Below, one piece after another: positions 14,419 through 23,900 of a stretch of DNA of 64,000 bases; position 1 is the first letter of the stretch, and each line of letters opens with the position of its first letter. The notes under the pieces were generated by a model. It had not been told where the DNA came from and made no database searches. It was given only the letters and a program-made list of their open reading frames with translations. The DNA comes from Elusimicrobiota bacterium (lineage in GTDB: Bacteria > Elusimicrobiota > Elusimicrobia > UBA1565 > UBA9628), in assembly GCA_026388095.1 (NCBI GenBank), contig JAPLKL010000075.1, positions 62,001-126,000 on the forward strand, read 5' to 3'. Position numbers and translations under genes: made by a program.

Positions 14419-15874
14419 CTGGGAGGTCGGATTGCGCCAGGCGGAACCCGACGTCGCTGGCGCGTTTGCCCGCGTCGCGGGAGCCGCGGGCGGCGGAGCG
14501 CAGGGAGGCGGCGCCGTAGCTCCAGGCGCCGCCCCGGATGACCCGCTCCGGGCCGGCCGCTGCTTCCCAGGCGCTGCCGTCCCTCGGCGCCTCGCTGTAG
14601 GTGTCGTGATACCGGTCCTGCACCCACTGCCACGCATCGCCCGCCATGTCGCAAAGTCCTTGCCGGGTATTGCCCTCGGGCTTCGAGCAGACCGGCCAGG
14701 TGGAGGCTTTGCCGCAGCCGGTCCGGCTGGCCTGAGGCCAACGCGAGTCATCGAACACCGCCAGCCTGCAGGTCGCCTCATCATCGCCCCAAGGATACTT
14801 CAGCCGCTCGCCCCGTCCGCGGGCCGCGTACTCCCATTCCGCCTCGGTGGGCAGCCTGCCTCCGGCCCAGCGGGCGAAGGCTTGCGCCTGGTCCCAATCC
14901 ACGCCGACCGCGGGCTGGCCGCCGCCCTTGAACTTGTCGCCGCGGTCCGCGGGCGCGGCGCAGGCCCCGGCTTGGACGCAAGCCTGGTATTGCTTGTTCG
15001 TCACGAGCGTCCGGGCCAGCCGGAAGGTCCGCACACTGACCCGGTGCCGCGGCAAGGAGGACGGGCCGAGGTCGGTGGCGCCCATGACGAAGCTTCCGCC
15101 CGCGATGGTCACCCAGTCGATCGCCGCCAGCGCGCCGGCGTCCTCGGGGCTCAGCATCTCCTGGGGCAGGAACGGCAGGAGCTCGTCGATATGGGGGTCG
15201 TCCTCGGGGTCCTTGCCGTACGCTTTGACGAAAGCGGCCGCGAACCTCCTCTTGTCCCCCGCATCGACATCGGCCAGGGCCAGGAGCTTGCTCAGCCGGG
15301 ACCAGTCCTGGTCCCGGAGCTTCGCGCGCTGGCGCCTGACCTCATCCACCGCGGCCAGCTCGACCGCGTAGCGCTGCCATTCCCGGGCCTGCGCCAGAGC
15401 CGTCGGCGCGTAGGCGGGCCAGCTCTTGGCCAGCTCCAGCCAGGCGGCCCTTTTCTCGTCCGGGGCCGCGCCGCTGCCTTCCTTCTCCAGGACTGCGTCG
15501 AGCGTCCGCGCCGCCGCGTATTCTTCCCACTGCGCGGCGCGGTTCTGGCAGGCGCCCGCCAAGGCCTGGACTTGGCGCCCCAGGCCGCGCCAGCGGGCCG
15601 CCTTCTCCTGGGGCGGCGCGTCGCTGTCCTCGAAATGCGCCACCGCGTCGTACTCCTTGAGCCCGGCCGCATCCACGTTCTCGAAATGGAAGCTCTCGGC
15701 GCGGCCCGCCTCCACCGGCAGCTCGGCGCGCGGCCGGCTCCAGGCGCCGGCCGTCGCCGGTGCGGCGGCCGCGGGCAGCTCGGGCAAAGGACTGACCTGG
15801 AACTCGGCGGCGCCCGCGGCCGCGGGCCAGCCCGACAGCGCGGCGGCGACGAGGAGATCGGCGATGCCTTTCAT
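14399..15874 (-). CDS. Exported SUMF1/FGE-like domain protein
   Basis: The 491-residue product has a signal peptide and then a helical region of about 230 residues. A C-terminal sulfatase-modifying-factor fold follows (about 255-485), with GGSFVMG, LPTEAEWEYAARG, GLCDMAGDAWQWV, RGGAWSYG and DVGFRLA. The two active-site cysteines of true formylglycine-generating enzymes, near the RGGSF segment, are absent. It is therefore not a sulfatase activator by that mechanism. Extra cysteines (YQACVQAGAC and GCGKASTWPVC) recur in the paralogue at 59116-59919. It is last in the TPR/cNMP-binding operon, 8 nt after the preceding stop. Confidence 0.8.
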   Translation of the reverse strand: MKGIADLLVAAALSGWPAAAGAAEFQVSPLPELPAAAAPATAGAWSRPRAELPVEAGRAESFHFENVDAAGLKEYDAVAHFEDSDAPPQEKAARWRGLGRQVQALAGACQNRAAQWEEYAAARTLDAVLEKEGSGAAPDEKRAAWLELAKSWPAYAPTALAQAREWQRYAVELAAVDEVRRQRAKLRDQDWSRLSKLLALADVDAGDKRRFAAAFVKAYGKDPEDDPHIDELLPFLPQEMLSPEDAGALAAIDWVTIAGGSFVMGATDLGPSSLPRHRVSVRTFRLARTLVTNKQYQACVQAGACAAPADRGDKFKGGGQPAVGVDWDQAQAFARWAGGRLPTEAEWEYAARGRGERLKYPWGDDEATCRLAVFDDSRWPQASRTGCGKASTWPVCSKPEGNTRQGLCDMAGDAWQWVQDRYHDTYSEAPRDGSAWEAAAGPERVIRGGAWSYGAASLRSAARGSRDAGKRASDVGFRLAQSDLPEKSPPP

Positions 15875-15882
15875 GTCCAGGG

Positions 15883-16329
15883 CTACCCGCCGGAGCGCTT
15901 CCGGGCCACGGCCTGGACCTCCGCGGCGATATCGGGGTGACGTTCCAGCATGATCGCGAAGTCGATGGACGCGAGGACGAGGCAGACGGTCGGCTCGACG
16001 CAGACGACGGTCGCCGCGCGCGGCCGGTCGCGGATCAGCGCGATCTCGCCGAAGAATTCGCCGGGGCCCATCGTGCCGATGACCTTGGGCGCGAAGAACC
16101 CCGGGAACCGCGCCTCCGCCCGGCCGGAGCGCACGAGGTAGAACTCGCTGCCCTCGGCGTCCTTCTTGAAGACGGTCTCGCCGGCCTCGAATTCGACGGC
16201 CTTCGTGAAGCAGAGGACCTCGCGCAGCTGGGCGTCGGTGAGCGTCTGGAAGAACTCGACGTCGCGCAGGGCCGCGACGAACGCGTCGGCGTCCGGTCCG
16301 GCGGCGAGGCCCTGGATGAGGATCTTCAT
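15883..16329 (-). CDS. Cyclic nucleotide-binding domain protein
   Basis: The ATG at 16329 overlaps the TPR gene stop by one base (TGATG). The 148-residue product is essentially one cNMP-binding domain. It has the beta-barrel segment GETVFKKDAEGSEFYLVRSGRAEA and the phosphate-binding cassette GEFFGEIALIRDRPRAATV, including the key Glu and Arg. There is no DNA-binding or other output domain, so it probably senses a cyclic nucleotide and acts on a partner, perhaps an operon neighbour. It is cytoplasmic. Confidence 0.85.
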   Translation of the reverse strand: MKILIQGLAAGPDADAFVAALRDVEFFQTLTDAQLREVLCFTKAVEFEAGETVFKKDAEGSEFYLVRSGRAEARFPGFFAPKVIGTMGPGEFFGEIALIRDRPRAATVVCVEPTVCLVLASIDFAIMLERHPDIAAEVQAVARKRSGG

Positions 16330-18155
16330 CAGGAGTAGGTGGGCGGCTCGGGAGGCCGCCGGAACTGCCTGAGCCTCCATACGGCCAGCCCGGCCAGGAC
16401 CCCGCCCAAAGCCAGACCCACGGCCAGGGGCCGGGCCCGGGACGGGCCCCGCAGGGGGCGGCCGGCCTGCTCCAGGGCGGCGATCCTCCTTTCGTCGGCG
16501 GCGCTGCCCGCGGCGTCGCCCAGCTGCCGCCGCGCCAGGAGGCGCTGGCGGAAGGCCTCGATGCGCTCGCCTCCGACAGCGATGGCCGCGGAGGCGTCCG
16601 CCTCGGACCGGCCCCAATCCTTGAGGTGGAGATAGGCCAACGACCGCGCCAGCAGGGCGTCGGCGGCCCGGGGCTGCAGGCGCAGGGCCTCGGTCGCCGC
16701 GGCTATCGCCTCGTCATAGCGCCCCTGCACCCGGTAGGCCGCGGCGCTCACGATGAAGGCCAGGTGATTGCCGCGGTCCAAAGACACGGCGCGCGCGGCC
16801 AGGCGCAGGGCCTCGCGCGTGTCGCCCACGGCGAGCCTCTCGCGGGCCTGGCGCGCGACGTCGAGAGACTGAGGCGAGATCCCGGCATAGAGGGAAGGGA
16901 CCTCGGGCGGAGCCGGCTCGGCCGGGCCAGCGGGCGAGCCCACCGCCTCCGGACGCGCCGCGATGCTCCGGGCCAGGCCCAGGGCCGGGGAGCCTTCGGG
17001 CGCCAGGCGCGCGGCCGCGCGGGCGTCGGCGCGCGCCTCGGGCGCGCGGCCGCTGCGAGCCTGCGACCAGGCCCGCTCCATGAGCGCGGCCAAGGCCGCG
17101 TCCATCTCCTTCTCCAAGGCCGCGGTCTCGTCCTGGACCGCGTCCTCGTGGCGGCCCGCGGCGTCCAAAGCCTTGCCGCGCAGGATGAGGGGCTCGGGTC
17201 CGGAGGCGCCGCTGCCCATGGCGGCGGTCGCGGCCTGGGCGGCTCCGTCGGCGTCGCCCAGGCGCAGCTTGGCCGCGGCCGCCTCGGTCAGGGCCGCGGC
17301 CTTATAGCGGTCCGCGGAGCTGGTCCCGACTTCGGCCGCGGCGCCGGGGCCCGGGCCTGCGCGCGCGCCCGGCGCCGGACCGGCCGCGGCTCCGCCCAAA
17401 GCGCCCGGGTCGCCGGCCTGGTCGAAGCGCGCGTCCTTGGCGCGGCCGGCGTCCTTGGGCAGCGCCTGGGGCGCGAGCAGGCTCACCAAGGACTTGGCGG
17501 TCTTGTCCTCGGGGGAGACCTTGAGCACGGACTTGGCGTCGCTCAAGGCCGCGGCGCGCTCGCCCAGAGCGTTGTTGGCCAAGGCGCGCGCTCCCATGGC
17601 CTGGCTGTTGCCCGGGTCGGACTTGAGGGCCTTGTCGGCGAACTTGCGCGCCCCGGCGAAGTCGCCCTTGGCCAGAGCGCTCTTGGCCGCGGCCGTGTTG
17701 GCGGCGGGATTGTTGGGGTCCTGCTGGAGAGCGCGATTGATGAAGGGGTCGGCCGCGCCCCAGCCCGAGCCCGCCCCGCTCTTCTCGACGGCGTCGGCCC
17801 GGGCCAGCGCCGCCTCGCCGGCCGCGGCCGCGGGATCGGTCGGGGTCTCCGGAGCATCGGGCTTGGAGGCCGGGGTGTCAGTTTTCGGGGCCTTCTCCGG
17901 AGTGGCCGCCGGCTGCGGCTGCGGCTCGGGCTCTCCGTTGAGCTTGCGGCGCTGGGCCTCCAGGCCTTTGAGCTCGTTCCGGAGGAGCGTCTTGGCCCCG
18001 TCGCTCTTGGCGATGGTCAGCGCGTCCTCGACGATCTCGATGTTGGACTGCAGCGCCGCCAGCTGCTCCTGCTTGTCGTCGGCCAGGCCCGGCATCGTCA
18101 GGCAGAGCAGCAGCGCGGCCAGCGCCGAGATGCGGGGGGGGTTTCTCACCGGCAT
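16329..18155 (-). CDS. Exported, C-terminally anchored TPR protein
   Basis: The 608-residue product has a signal peptide (ALAALLLCLTMPGLA) and a Pro/Ala-rich region (about 70-130). Arrays of TPR units follow (about 140-260 and 440-560, for example AGEKALKSDPGNSQAMGARA-like and AIAAATEALRLQPRAADALLARSLAYLHLKDW). One C-terminal transmembrane helix (PLAVGLALGGVLAGLAVW) has a basic tail facing the cytoplasm. It is a probable protein-interaction scaffold. It heads an operon with the cNMP-binding and SUMF1-like genes. Confidence 0.78.
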   Translation of the reverse strand: MPVRNPPRISALAALLLCLTMPGLADDKQEQLAALQSNIEIVEDALTIAKSDGAKTLLRNELKGLEAQRRKLNGEPEPQPQPAATPEKAPKTDTPASKPDAPETPTDPAAAAGEAALARADAVEKSGAGSGWGAADPFINRALQQDPNNPAANTAAAKSALAKGDFAGARKFADKALKSDPGNSQAMGARALANNALGERAAALSDAKSVLKVSPEDKTAKSLVSLLAPQALPKDAGRAKDARFDQAGDPGALGGAAAGPAPGARAGPGPGAAAEVGTSSADRYKAAALTEAAAAKLRLGDADGAAQAATAAMGSGASGPEPLILRGKALDAAGRHEDAVQDETAALEKEMDAALAALMERAWSQARSGRAPEARADARAAARLAPEGSPALGLARSIAARPEAVGSPAGPAEPAPPEVPSLYAGISPQSLDVARQARERLAVGDTREALRLAARAVSLDRGNHLAFIVSAAAYRVQGRYDEAIAAATEALRLQPRAADALLARSLAYLHLKDWGRSEADASAAIAVGGERIEAFRQRLLARRQLGDAAGSAADERRIAALEQAGRPLRGPSRARPLAVGLALGGVLAGLAVWRLRQFRRPPEPPTYS

Positions 18156-18166
18156 ATCCTGGCCTA

Positions 18167-18195
18167 AGTGTATTACAGGTTGCCGATGCCGTCAA
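18167..18195 (-). promoter_or_regulatory. Promoter of the TPR operon
   Basis: TTGACG (18195-18190), a 17-nt spacer and TACACT (18172-18167) lie on the minus strand. The predicted start near 18160 leaves a leader of only about 5 nt before the ATG at 18155. Confidence 0.65.
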
Positions 18196-18217
18196 GGGAG
18201 TATGCTATCATGCGCTC

Positions 18218-19000
18218 ATGATGACCACCGCCATGCTCGGCCTCCTCGCCGTCGCCGGACCGCTCTGCGCCAGCCCCAAGGCGACGGAACCGTCCCGGGA
18301 GCAGGTCGAAGCCAAGATCACCGCCATCTACGCCCAGATGCGCGAGCTCCGCGCGCAAAGCCCGTTCACCGAGCCCGAGCCCCGCAAGGCGCTCGAGCGG
18401 ATCGTCGCGCAGCCGGCCAGCTGCAAGGGCCGCTCCGACGACAAATACTGCCGGCTCTACCTGGAAGTGCTGGCCAAGAAATCCGGGCTCAAGCCCGACG
18501 ACGTCTTCGCCGCGTTCACGGCCGAAGAGATCATGCGATACAAGCTCCTGCGCACGGTGACCGGCTCCACGGGGGATATCCGCGTGTTCCACAAGCTGGC
18601 GCAGGCGGCGGGACTCAAGGACTGGCGGGTGGGCACCGTCGAGAAGAAGTCCTATGCCGCCGGCTGCTACGAGGGCGGCGCCAAGCTCAAGCGCAAGAAG
18701 CTCGACACCCCCCGCAACGGGCACGGGGCCATGGCCGTGCGCTGGGGCGGCAAGTGGCGGCTGCTCGACACCAGCGCCTATGACGGACCCCGCTACGCCC
18801 AGGCCGGACCCGAGCCGCTCCATGAGCTGGCCGTGGACAAGCCGGAGGAACTCCTGGGCCGCGAGGTCTACTTCGGCCTCCCCATGGACCCCTATCTCGC
18901 GACCGCGGTCTCGGAGAGTCCGGATCGGGCGTTCACCCTGAAGGCCGTCGAGAAGGATATGGGCTCGGACTGCCGGTTCGACGCCCCGCCGGCGCCGTAG
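18218..19000 (+). CDS. Exported protein, possibly a transglutaminase-like fold lacking its cysteine
   Basis: The 260-residue product has a signal peptide (MLGLLAVAGPLCAS). The segment VTGSTGDIRVFHKLAQAAGLKDWRVG, then NGHGAMAVRWGGKWRLLDTSA, follows the order of transglutaminase-like proteins. Those have a nucleophile before a helix, then His, then Asp in W.LLD. The residue expected to be Cys is Thr or Gly here, so an inactive or altered enzyme is likely if the match is real. Four cysteines elsewhere may form disulfides. TATGCT at 18201-18206 lies close to the ATG, suggesting a very short leader. It is divergent from the TPR operon. Confidence 0.5.
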   Translation: MMTTAMLGLLAVAGPLCASPKATEPSREQVEAKITAIYAQMRELRAQSPFTEPEPRKALERIVAQPASCKGRSDDKYCRLYLEVLAKKSGLKPDDVFAAFTAEEIMRYKLLRTVTGSTGDIRVFHKLAQAAGLKDWRVGTVEKKSYAAGCYEGGAKLKRKKLDTPRNGHGAMAVRWGGKWRLLDTSAYDGPRYAQAGPEPLHELAVDKPEELLGREVYFGLPMDPYLATAVSESPDRAFTLKAVEKDMGSDCRFDAPPAP

Positions 19001-19007
19001 CACCCCC

Positions 19008-19036
19008 TTGACAATGGGCGGTTCCGGGCCAACACT
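19008..19036 (+). promoter_or_regulatory. Promoter with leaderless geometry
   Basis: TTGACA (19008-19013), a 17-nt spacer and AACACT (19031-19036). The -10 ends 6 nt before the ATG at 19043, so transcription should start at or next to the A of the start codon. Confidence 0.65.
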
Positions 19037-19042
19037 AGGGTC

Positions 19043-20167
19043 ATGTCTACCCTGACCAAGAATCCGGCCGCGCTCCCCTGCCTCTGCCTCCTGCTCCTGG
19101 CCCTGCCGGCGTCCGCGCAAGTCCCGCCCCAGGCCAAGACCGATCCCCAGAAGCCCGCGACCGAGGACAAGATCCGCGCCGCGCTGATCTCATGCATGAA
19201 GGTCGGCGCCGAGCCGGAAGGCCGCAAGGTCTGCGCTCGGGCCCTGAAGGCCTCCAAGGCGCTCGCCAAGACCCGGCAGCTGCCCAAGCATGAAGAGACG
19301 GCGAATCAGGTCGAGGCGTTCATGGCGTCTTTGGACAGATCCTCCGGCACGAAGACCGGGGCCCAGTTGGAAGCCGATTTCGACGCCATCGCCAAAGGCC
19401 TGCCCGTGCGCGAGTTCAAGCCCGAGTATGTCAAGTATTTCGCGCCGCCGGCCCCGCCCCAGGCGGCCGGCGCGGCGGGCGCCGCCAAGAAGCCCGAGGC
19501 GCCGGGGAAGCTGGGGCCTCAGGAGGAAAAGGCCCTGCTGGTGGGGCCTGAAAAGGAAAAGGCACTGAAGGCCGATGAGGACAGCATGGCCCAGGCTCTG
19601 CTTCCGACCAAGAAGGAAGAAAGCCTCCCCGCCTCGCCGGCGAAGGCCGAGGAGCCGTGGCGGGCGGACGCCCAGGAGATGTACAAGATCTGGACCTGCC
19701 GCCACCCGCGGACCGCGGACATGGCCCTCTGCGAATTCGCGGCGCGCGAGCTGAGCGCCCACAACATCCCCTGGCGGATCGCGCTGGCCAATTGGGACTT
19801 TGCCACGGACCTCCTGCCCTCCCACCGCTATTCCAAGGGCGGCATGACGGCCGAAGGATTGACCGACGCGTCATGGACATGGTGCAAGGGCCACCGCGAA
19901 GTCGTGCGGGGACTGCTCGGCCGCCCCGGGGAGCGCTCGGACCTGTACAACCCCCGGGCGAGCATCCTGTGGTGGATCGCCGAATACGAGGAACATGCGC
20001 AGAAGATGGGGAAGAAAGCCGACCCGTGGCGGGTCGCTGCCGGCGTATTCCTCCCCGCCGCGCCCTATAGCGACCGCGCGGAGGACGAGATGCGGGGTTG
20101 GAAGGATGTCGCCGCGAAGCAGGACCGCTGCCTCGTCCCAGCCAAGAAATCCAAGAAAGGACCCTGA
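19043..20167 (+). CDS. Exported protein of unknown function
   Basis: The 374-residue product has a signal peptide (LPCLCLLLLALPASA), a helical N-terminal part, and a Pro/Ala/Lys-rich linker (about 135-205). A conserved-looking C-terminal domain follows (about 210-360), with WTCRHPRTADMALCEFAAREL and DLYNPRASILWWIAEYEEHA. The last motif is faintly like the end of lytic-transglycosylase (SLT) domains, but the catalytic Glu cannot be placed, so I do not assign that function. It is followed after 10 nt by another exported-protein gene, so the two probably share a transcript. Confidence 0.6.
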   Translation: MSTLTKNPAALPCLCLLLLALPASAQVPPQAKTDPQKPATEDKIRAALISCMKVGAEPEGRKVCARALKASKALAKTRQLPKHEETANQVEAFMASLDRSSGTKTGAQLEADFDAIAKGLPVREFKPEYVKYFAPPAPPQAAGAAGAAKKPEAPGKLGPQEEKALLVGPEKEKALKADEDSMAQALLPTKKEESLPASPAKAEEPWRADAQEMYKIWTCRHPRTADMALCEFAARELSAHNIPWRIALANWDFATDLLPSHRYSKGGMTAEGLTDASWTWCKGHREVVRGLLGRPGERSDLYNPRASILWWIAEYEEHAQKMGKKADPWRVAAGVFLPAAPYSDRAEDEMRGWKDVAAKQDRCLVPAKKSKKGP

Positions 20168-20177
20168 GGTTCACCCC

Positions 20178-20918
20178 ATGAAGGATTTCGCCGCCCTGGC
20201 CTTGCTCTTCACCATCCCGGTCCTGGCTCCGCTGGCGCGCGCCGCGGAACAACCCGTGCGCGGCGCCCCCGTCCCCGGCGTCAAGGTCGACTGCAACTCA
20301 TCGGAGGTCATGGCCCAGATCTACGGGCCTCTCAAGACCGTAGCCAAGAACGAAGCCTATTTCCAAACGGCCGGCGCCGGCAAGCTGGAGCCGCTCTACG
20401 CCAGCCTCGGCGAGACGCTGCAGACGGCCAGGGCCTGCGTGAAGAGCCTGCCCGTCTTCCCCGAGCTGCCGCTGGGAGACATCGATCCCCGTCACGAGTG
20501 GATAGACATCCAGAACAAGGCGGATTTCATCCGGACCGCCATCAGGCTGCGTCTGGACCAGGGCAAGTCCGCCTGGGACGAGGACCGGAGCTACCGCCGC
20601 GCCCTGGACGTCATGCACGACGCCAGAAGCGCCAAGGACCCGGACCGCGCCTTGGTCCTGGCCGATCAGAGCCTGACCCTGCTCGACGGGCTCAGCGACG
20701 GGTTCATGGCGTACAATAGCCGCGTCGTCAAAGCCATCGGCAGCCTATGCGACGACGCCAAGAGGATCATTGAGCCTCCCCCGCCTTTCGAGGACGAAGA
20801 GAGCCCCCGGCGCCCCGAGGTCAAGAAACCGCCGACGGACGAGAAGCTCTCGGCCGAGGTGCTTGCCAAAGCCCGGCGCATCAAGCAGCGCGACGCGCGG
20901 CTGAGCGTCCCCGAGTAG
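20178..20918 (+). CDS. Exported protein of unknown function
   Basis: The ATG at 20178 starts a signal peptide (FAALALLFTIPVLAPLARA). The longer upstream frame overlaps the previous gene and is not used. The 246-residue product is mostly helical after VPGVKVDCNSSEV and ends in a Pro/Glu/Lys-rich tail. No motif was recognised. It lies 10 nt after the preceding gene. Confidence 0.55.
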   Translation: MKDFAALALLFTIPVLAPLARAAEQPVRGAPVPGVKVDCNSSEVMAQIYGPLKTVAKNEAYFQTAGAGKLEPLYASLGETLQTARACVKSLPVFPELPLGDIDPRHEWIDIQNKADFIRTAIRLRLDQGKSAWDEDRSYRRALDVMHDARSAKDPDRALVLADQSLTLLDGLSDGFMAYNSRVVKAIGSLCDDAKRIIEPPPPFEDEESPRRPEVKKPPTDEKLSAEVLAKARRIKQRDARLSVPE

Positions 20919-20946
20919 GTCTCGACGTCCGGAACGCCGGAACGCC

Positions 20947-20975
20947 TTGACAGTGCCGGCCGGCGGGGCTACACT
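20947..20975 (+). promoter_or_regulatory. Promoter of the 1444-residue protein gene
   Basis: TTGACA (20947-20952), a 17-nt spacer and TACACT (20970-20975) predict a start near 20982, about 17 nt before the ATG at 20999. Confidence 0.72.
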
Positions 20976-20998
20976 TGGCGATAGTCCCCCTATCCTCG

Positions 20999-23900
20999 AT
21001 GAAGCGCCGAGTCCTGGCGGCCCTGCTGTCCTCCATCTCCTTGTTCCTGGCGGGCACCGCCGGCTTCTGCGCCGCCCAAACCGAGAAGGCCGCGGCCGAA
21101 CAAGCCTTCACCGAGAAGCTGACCACCGCCCTGGCGACCCTGCAGTCCGATTTCGCGGCGGCAGGGCTTGAGCCCTCTCCCCTCCCCGCACTCAAGGATG
21201 AGTTCGCGAAGATACACACCTCGTCGCCGGTGCTGGCCGGCCTCTGGAAGTCCTGCGAGAAGATATCCCATGGATATGAGGCTTTCCGGTCCGATTTCCT
21301 GACCATCCCCGCCGAAGACCTCGGCCAGCGGGTCCAGGACCTGGGCCGGGATATGGGCGTGCCGGAGGAGACCGTCAAGACCGAGGTCGTCCCCCGGTAT
21401 CGCAGGCTCCAGGCCGCCTGCCTGCAGGCCAAGCTCACCTGGAGCCAGGGGGGCCTGCGCAAGCCCGACGGCTCGGCCCTGACGGACGCGGAGCGCCAGC
21501 GCCTGCGCGACGGCGGGGGCTCGAATTGGAAGCAGGTCCTGGTCTCGTACTCTCCCCTGCCGACCCTGCTCAAAGCCGGCGCCTGGCTGTCCAAGCCCGA
21601 CACTCCGGGGGAAGCCGAGACTCCGAAGCCTCCCGCGGCCGAGGCCCCGAAGGAGGCGGTTCCCAAGAAGAAGGCTCCCGACGGGATCCGGCTCTCCGCG
21701 GAGGACCTCCGCGCGCTGATGGCGGGCAAGGGCTCCGAAGCCCTGCCGGAGGGAAGCCTCGATCCCGAGAAGCTCGCGTCCTATTCCCGCTTCCTCCAGG
21801 ACTTGGCCCGGCCCGACTTCCCACTGGCGAAGGCGCTGGGACCGTGCGCGGTGGCCTCCGGCGTCATCAGCGGCGGCAAGCTCGAGCTCGCCCTGACCGG
21901 CTGCTCCGCCCAGCGGCTCGTCGCCATCCACCAGTGGCATATGCCTTTCCAGGTCCTGGTCTTCTCGGGAGGCCAGGCTCCGGAGAAGTGGGAGCTCAGA
22001 GGGGCCGCGAAGATCGACCGCTACCGCCCTGTTGAAAAGGACGGGGTCCTGACCTACGAGCATGACATGGAGTACCGTTCCGATGAGGAGGGCGGGAGCT
22101 GGCGGGCCGCGGCCACGCCCCGGGCCGAGCCCGCGCCGAAGCAAGAGCCGACCAGCCTCGGCAAGCTCAAAGACAGGGGCCAGTCAGGACTCCAGACCCT
22201 AGGCGCCGCTGCGGCCCCGGTGTTCGACAAGTTCCAGGGAGCCTTGTACTACCTCGCGGCCGTGGGCCCCACCGGCCGGGACGTCAAGAACCCGGAGCAG
22301 CGCGCCGCCGTCAACGTCTTCAACCAGCACTACTCCGATGCGCAGGCCGAGGCGAAACTGAAGGGAGCGGAATTGAAAGACAAGGAGCAGCTCCTGGCCC
22401 TGTATCGCTCCGCGATGGAGAAGCTCAAGGACAACCCCTCGGGCCGCCGCTTCATGGAACAGCGCCTCGATGAACGGGTCCGGGAGGAGCGCAAAAAGCT
22501 CTACGGCGAAGGGGCGGAGGAAGTCGCGGAGATCGCGGCCAAACAGGCGGTCACGGACGAGGAAAAGGCTTTCGCCGCAGCCGGCAAGTACGGGGTCGGC
22601 AACCTGACCAAGAACCTGATGGAGAACGGCGCGGCCGCGTGGGAGGACGGCGACAAGTTCAAAGCCGCGGCCTACTTCCTGGCGGCCGGAGCTCTGACCT
22701 ATTCCGAGACCCGCGGCGTGGGCGGGGTGATCGGCGGGGCGACGACGCCGCTCAAGATGGGGGCCGCGCTCAAGTCCCCCCTCCTGGCCAAGATGCTAGC
22801 CGGGACGGAGCAATCCTTCTTCCTGCTGCCCATGGGAGACCAGGTGCTGGAGAAGACCGCGGCTCTCGCCCAAGCCCTGGGCAAGGGCGACGACCGCCGA
22901 GCCAAAGAGCAGGCCGGCGACCTCTATCTGATCGGCGCCGGCATGGTGCCCATGGCCAAGGCCCTGCGCGCCAAGCCCGGCTCCGAAAAAGAGACGAAAG
23001 CGGCCAAGGCCGAGCCCAAGAAGACGAGCCCCCAGCCGCCGGCCGAGCTGAAGCGCTACGCCGATGTCCCGCAGATCGACCTGGCCCGCGATTTCAAGTC
23101 TTTCAACGAGACCGGCAGCCAGGGCGTCATCTACCAGAGCCCGGCCGATCCCAACACCGTGGTCAAGTTCTTCAAGTCCCAGTCGGTCACGCAGGCGCAC
23201 GTCCAGGAGCTCGTCCGGATCAACGAGCAGCTGCGCGCGCGGGGCGTGCCCGTGGTCAAGATGGAGCTGGTCCAGAACGCGGACGGCGCCTTGGGCGTCC
23301 GCATGCCCCGCGTCCAGGGCCGCCCGCTGCTCAGCGTCATCAACAAGCTCAACCCCGGCGACTCGATGACGGACCGCACCGCGAGCGGCCTGCAGCGCCA
23401 GGCCTTCGAGACCCTGGGCCGCATCGACGCGGTCACGGAACAGCTGACGGGAAAGAAGCTCGCGGACCGGCGCCAAGGGTTCCTGAACAACGACGAGGAT
23501 TTCGCCAACTTCATGGTGGCCGGCGGCAAGCTCGTCGACATCGATCCCCTCGACATCACGCGGGTCAAGGAGGCCATGTCCGAGCCGGGCTACACCCCGG
23601 TCGCCCCCGCGCGGGCCGCGCCCGCGTCCCCGCCTTCGCAAGCGCTCACCGCGAGGCTGGCGGGCCTGCTTCATGACGAATGGCGGGCCCCCAGGAAGAT
23701 CCCCGGCACGGAGCGCTACGAGCCCAGGATCAAGACCGGCGCGGACGGCAAGACGCAGGTCGACATCGCCAACCTGCCTTACGAGAAGCTGCCCGAGCAG
23801 TTCAAGGCCGAGAACCGCGAGTCGGCGCGGGTCACCATGGACCTCATCGCGGACCGGCTCCGGCGGCGCCAGCCGCTGGACGCCGAGTTCATCGAGAAGG

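Noticed and set aside
14262-14420. Known riboswitch (glycine, fluoride, c-di-GMP) before the terminator
   Set aside because: The core motifs of these riboswitches do not appear, and there is no controlled gene downstream on the same strand.
14399-15874. True formylglycine-generating enzyme
   Set aside because: The fold matches, but the active-site cysteine pair expected near the RGGxW segment is missing.
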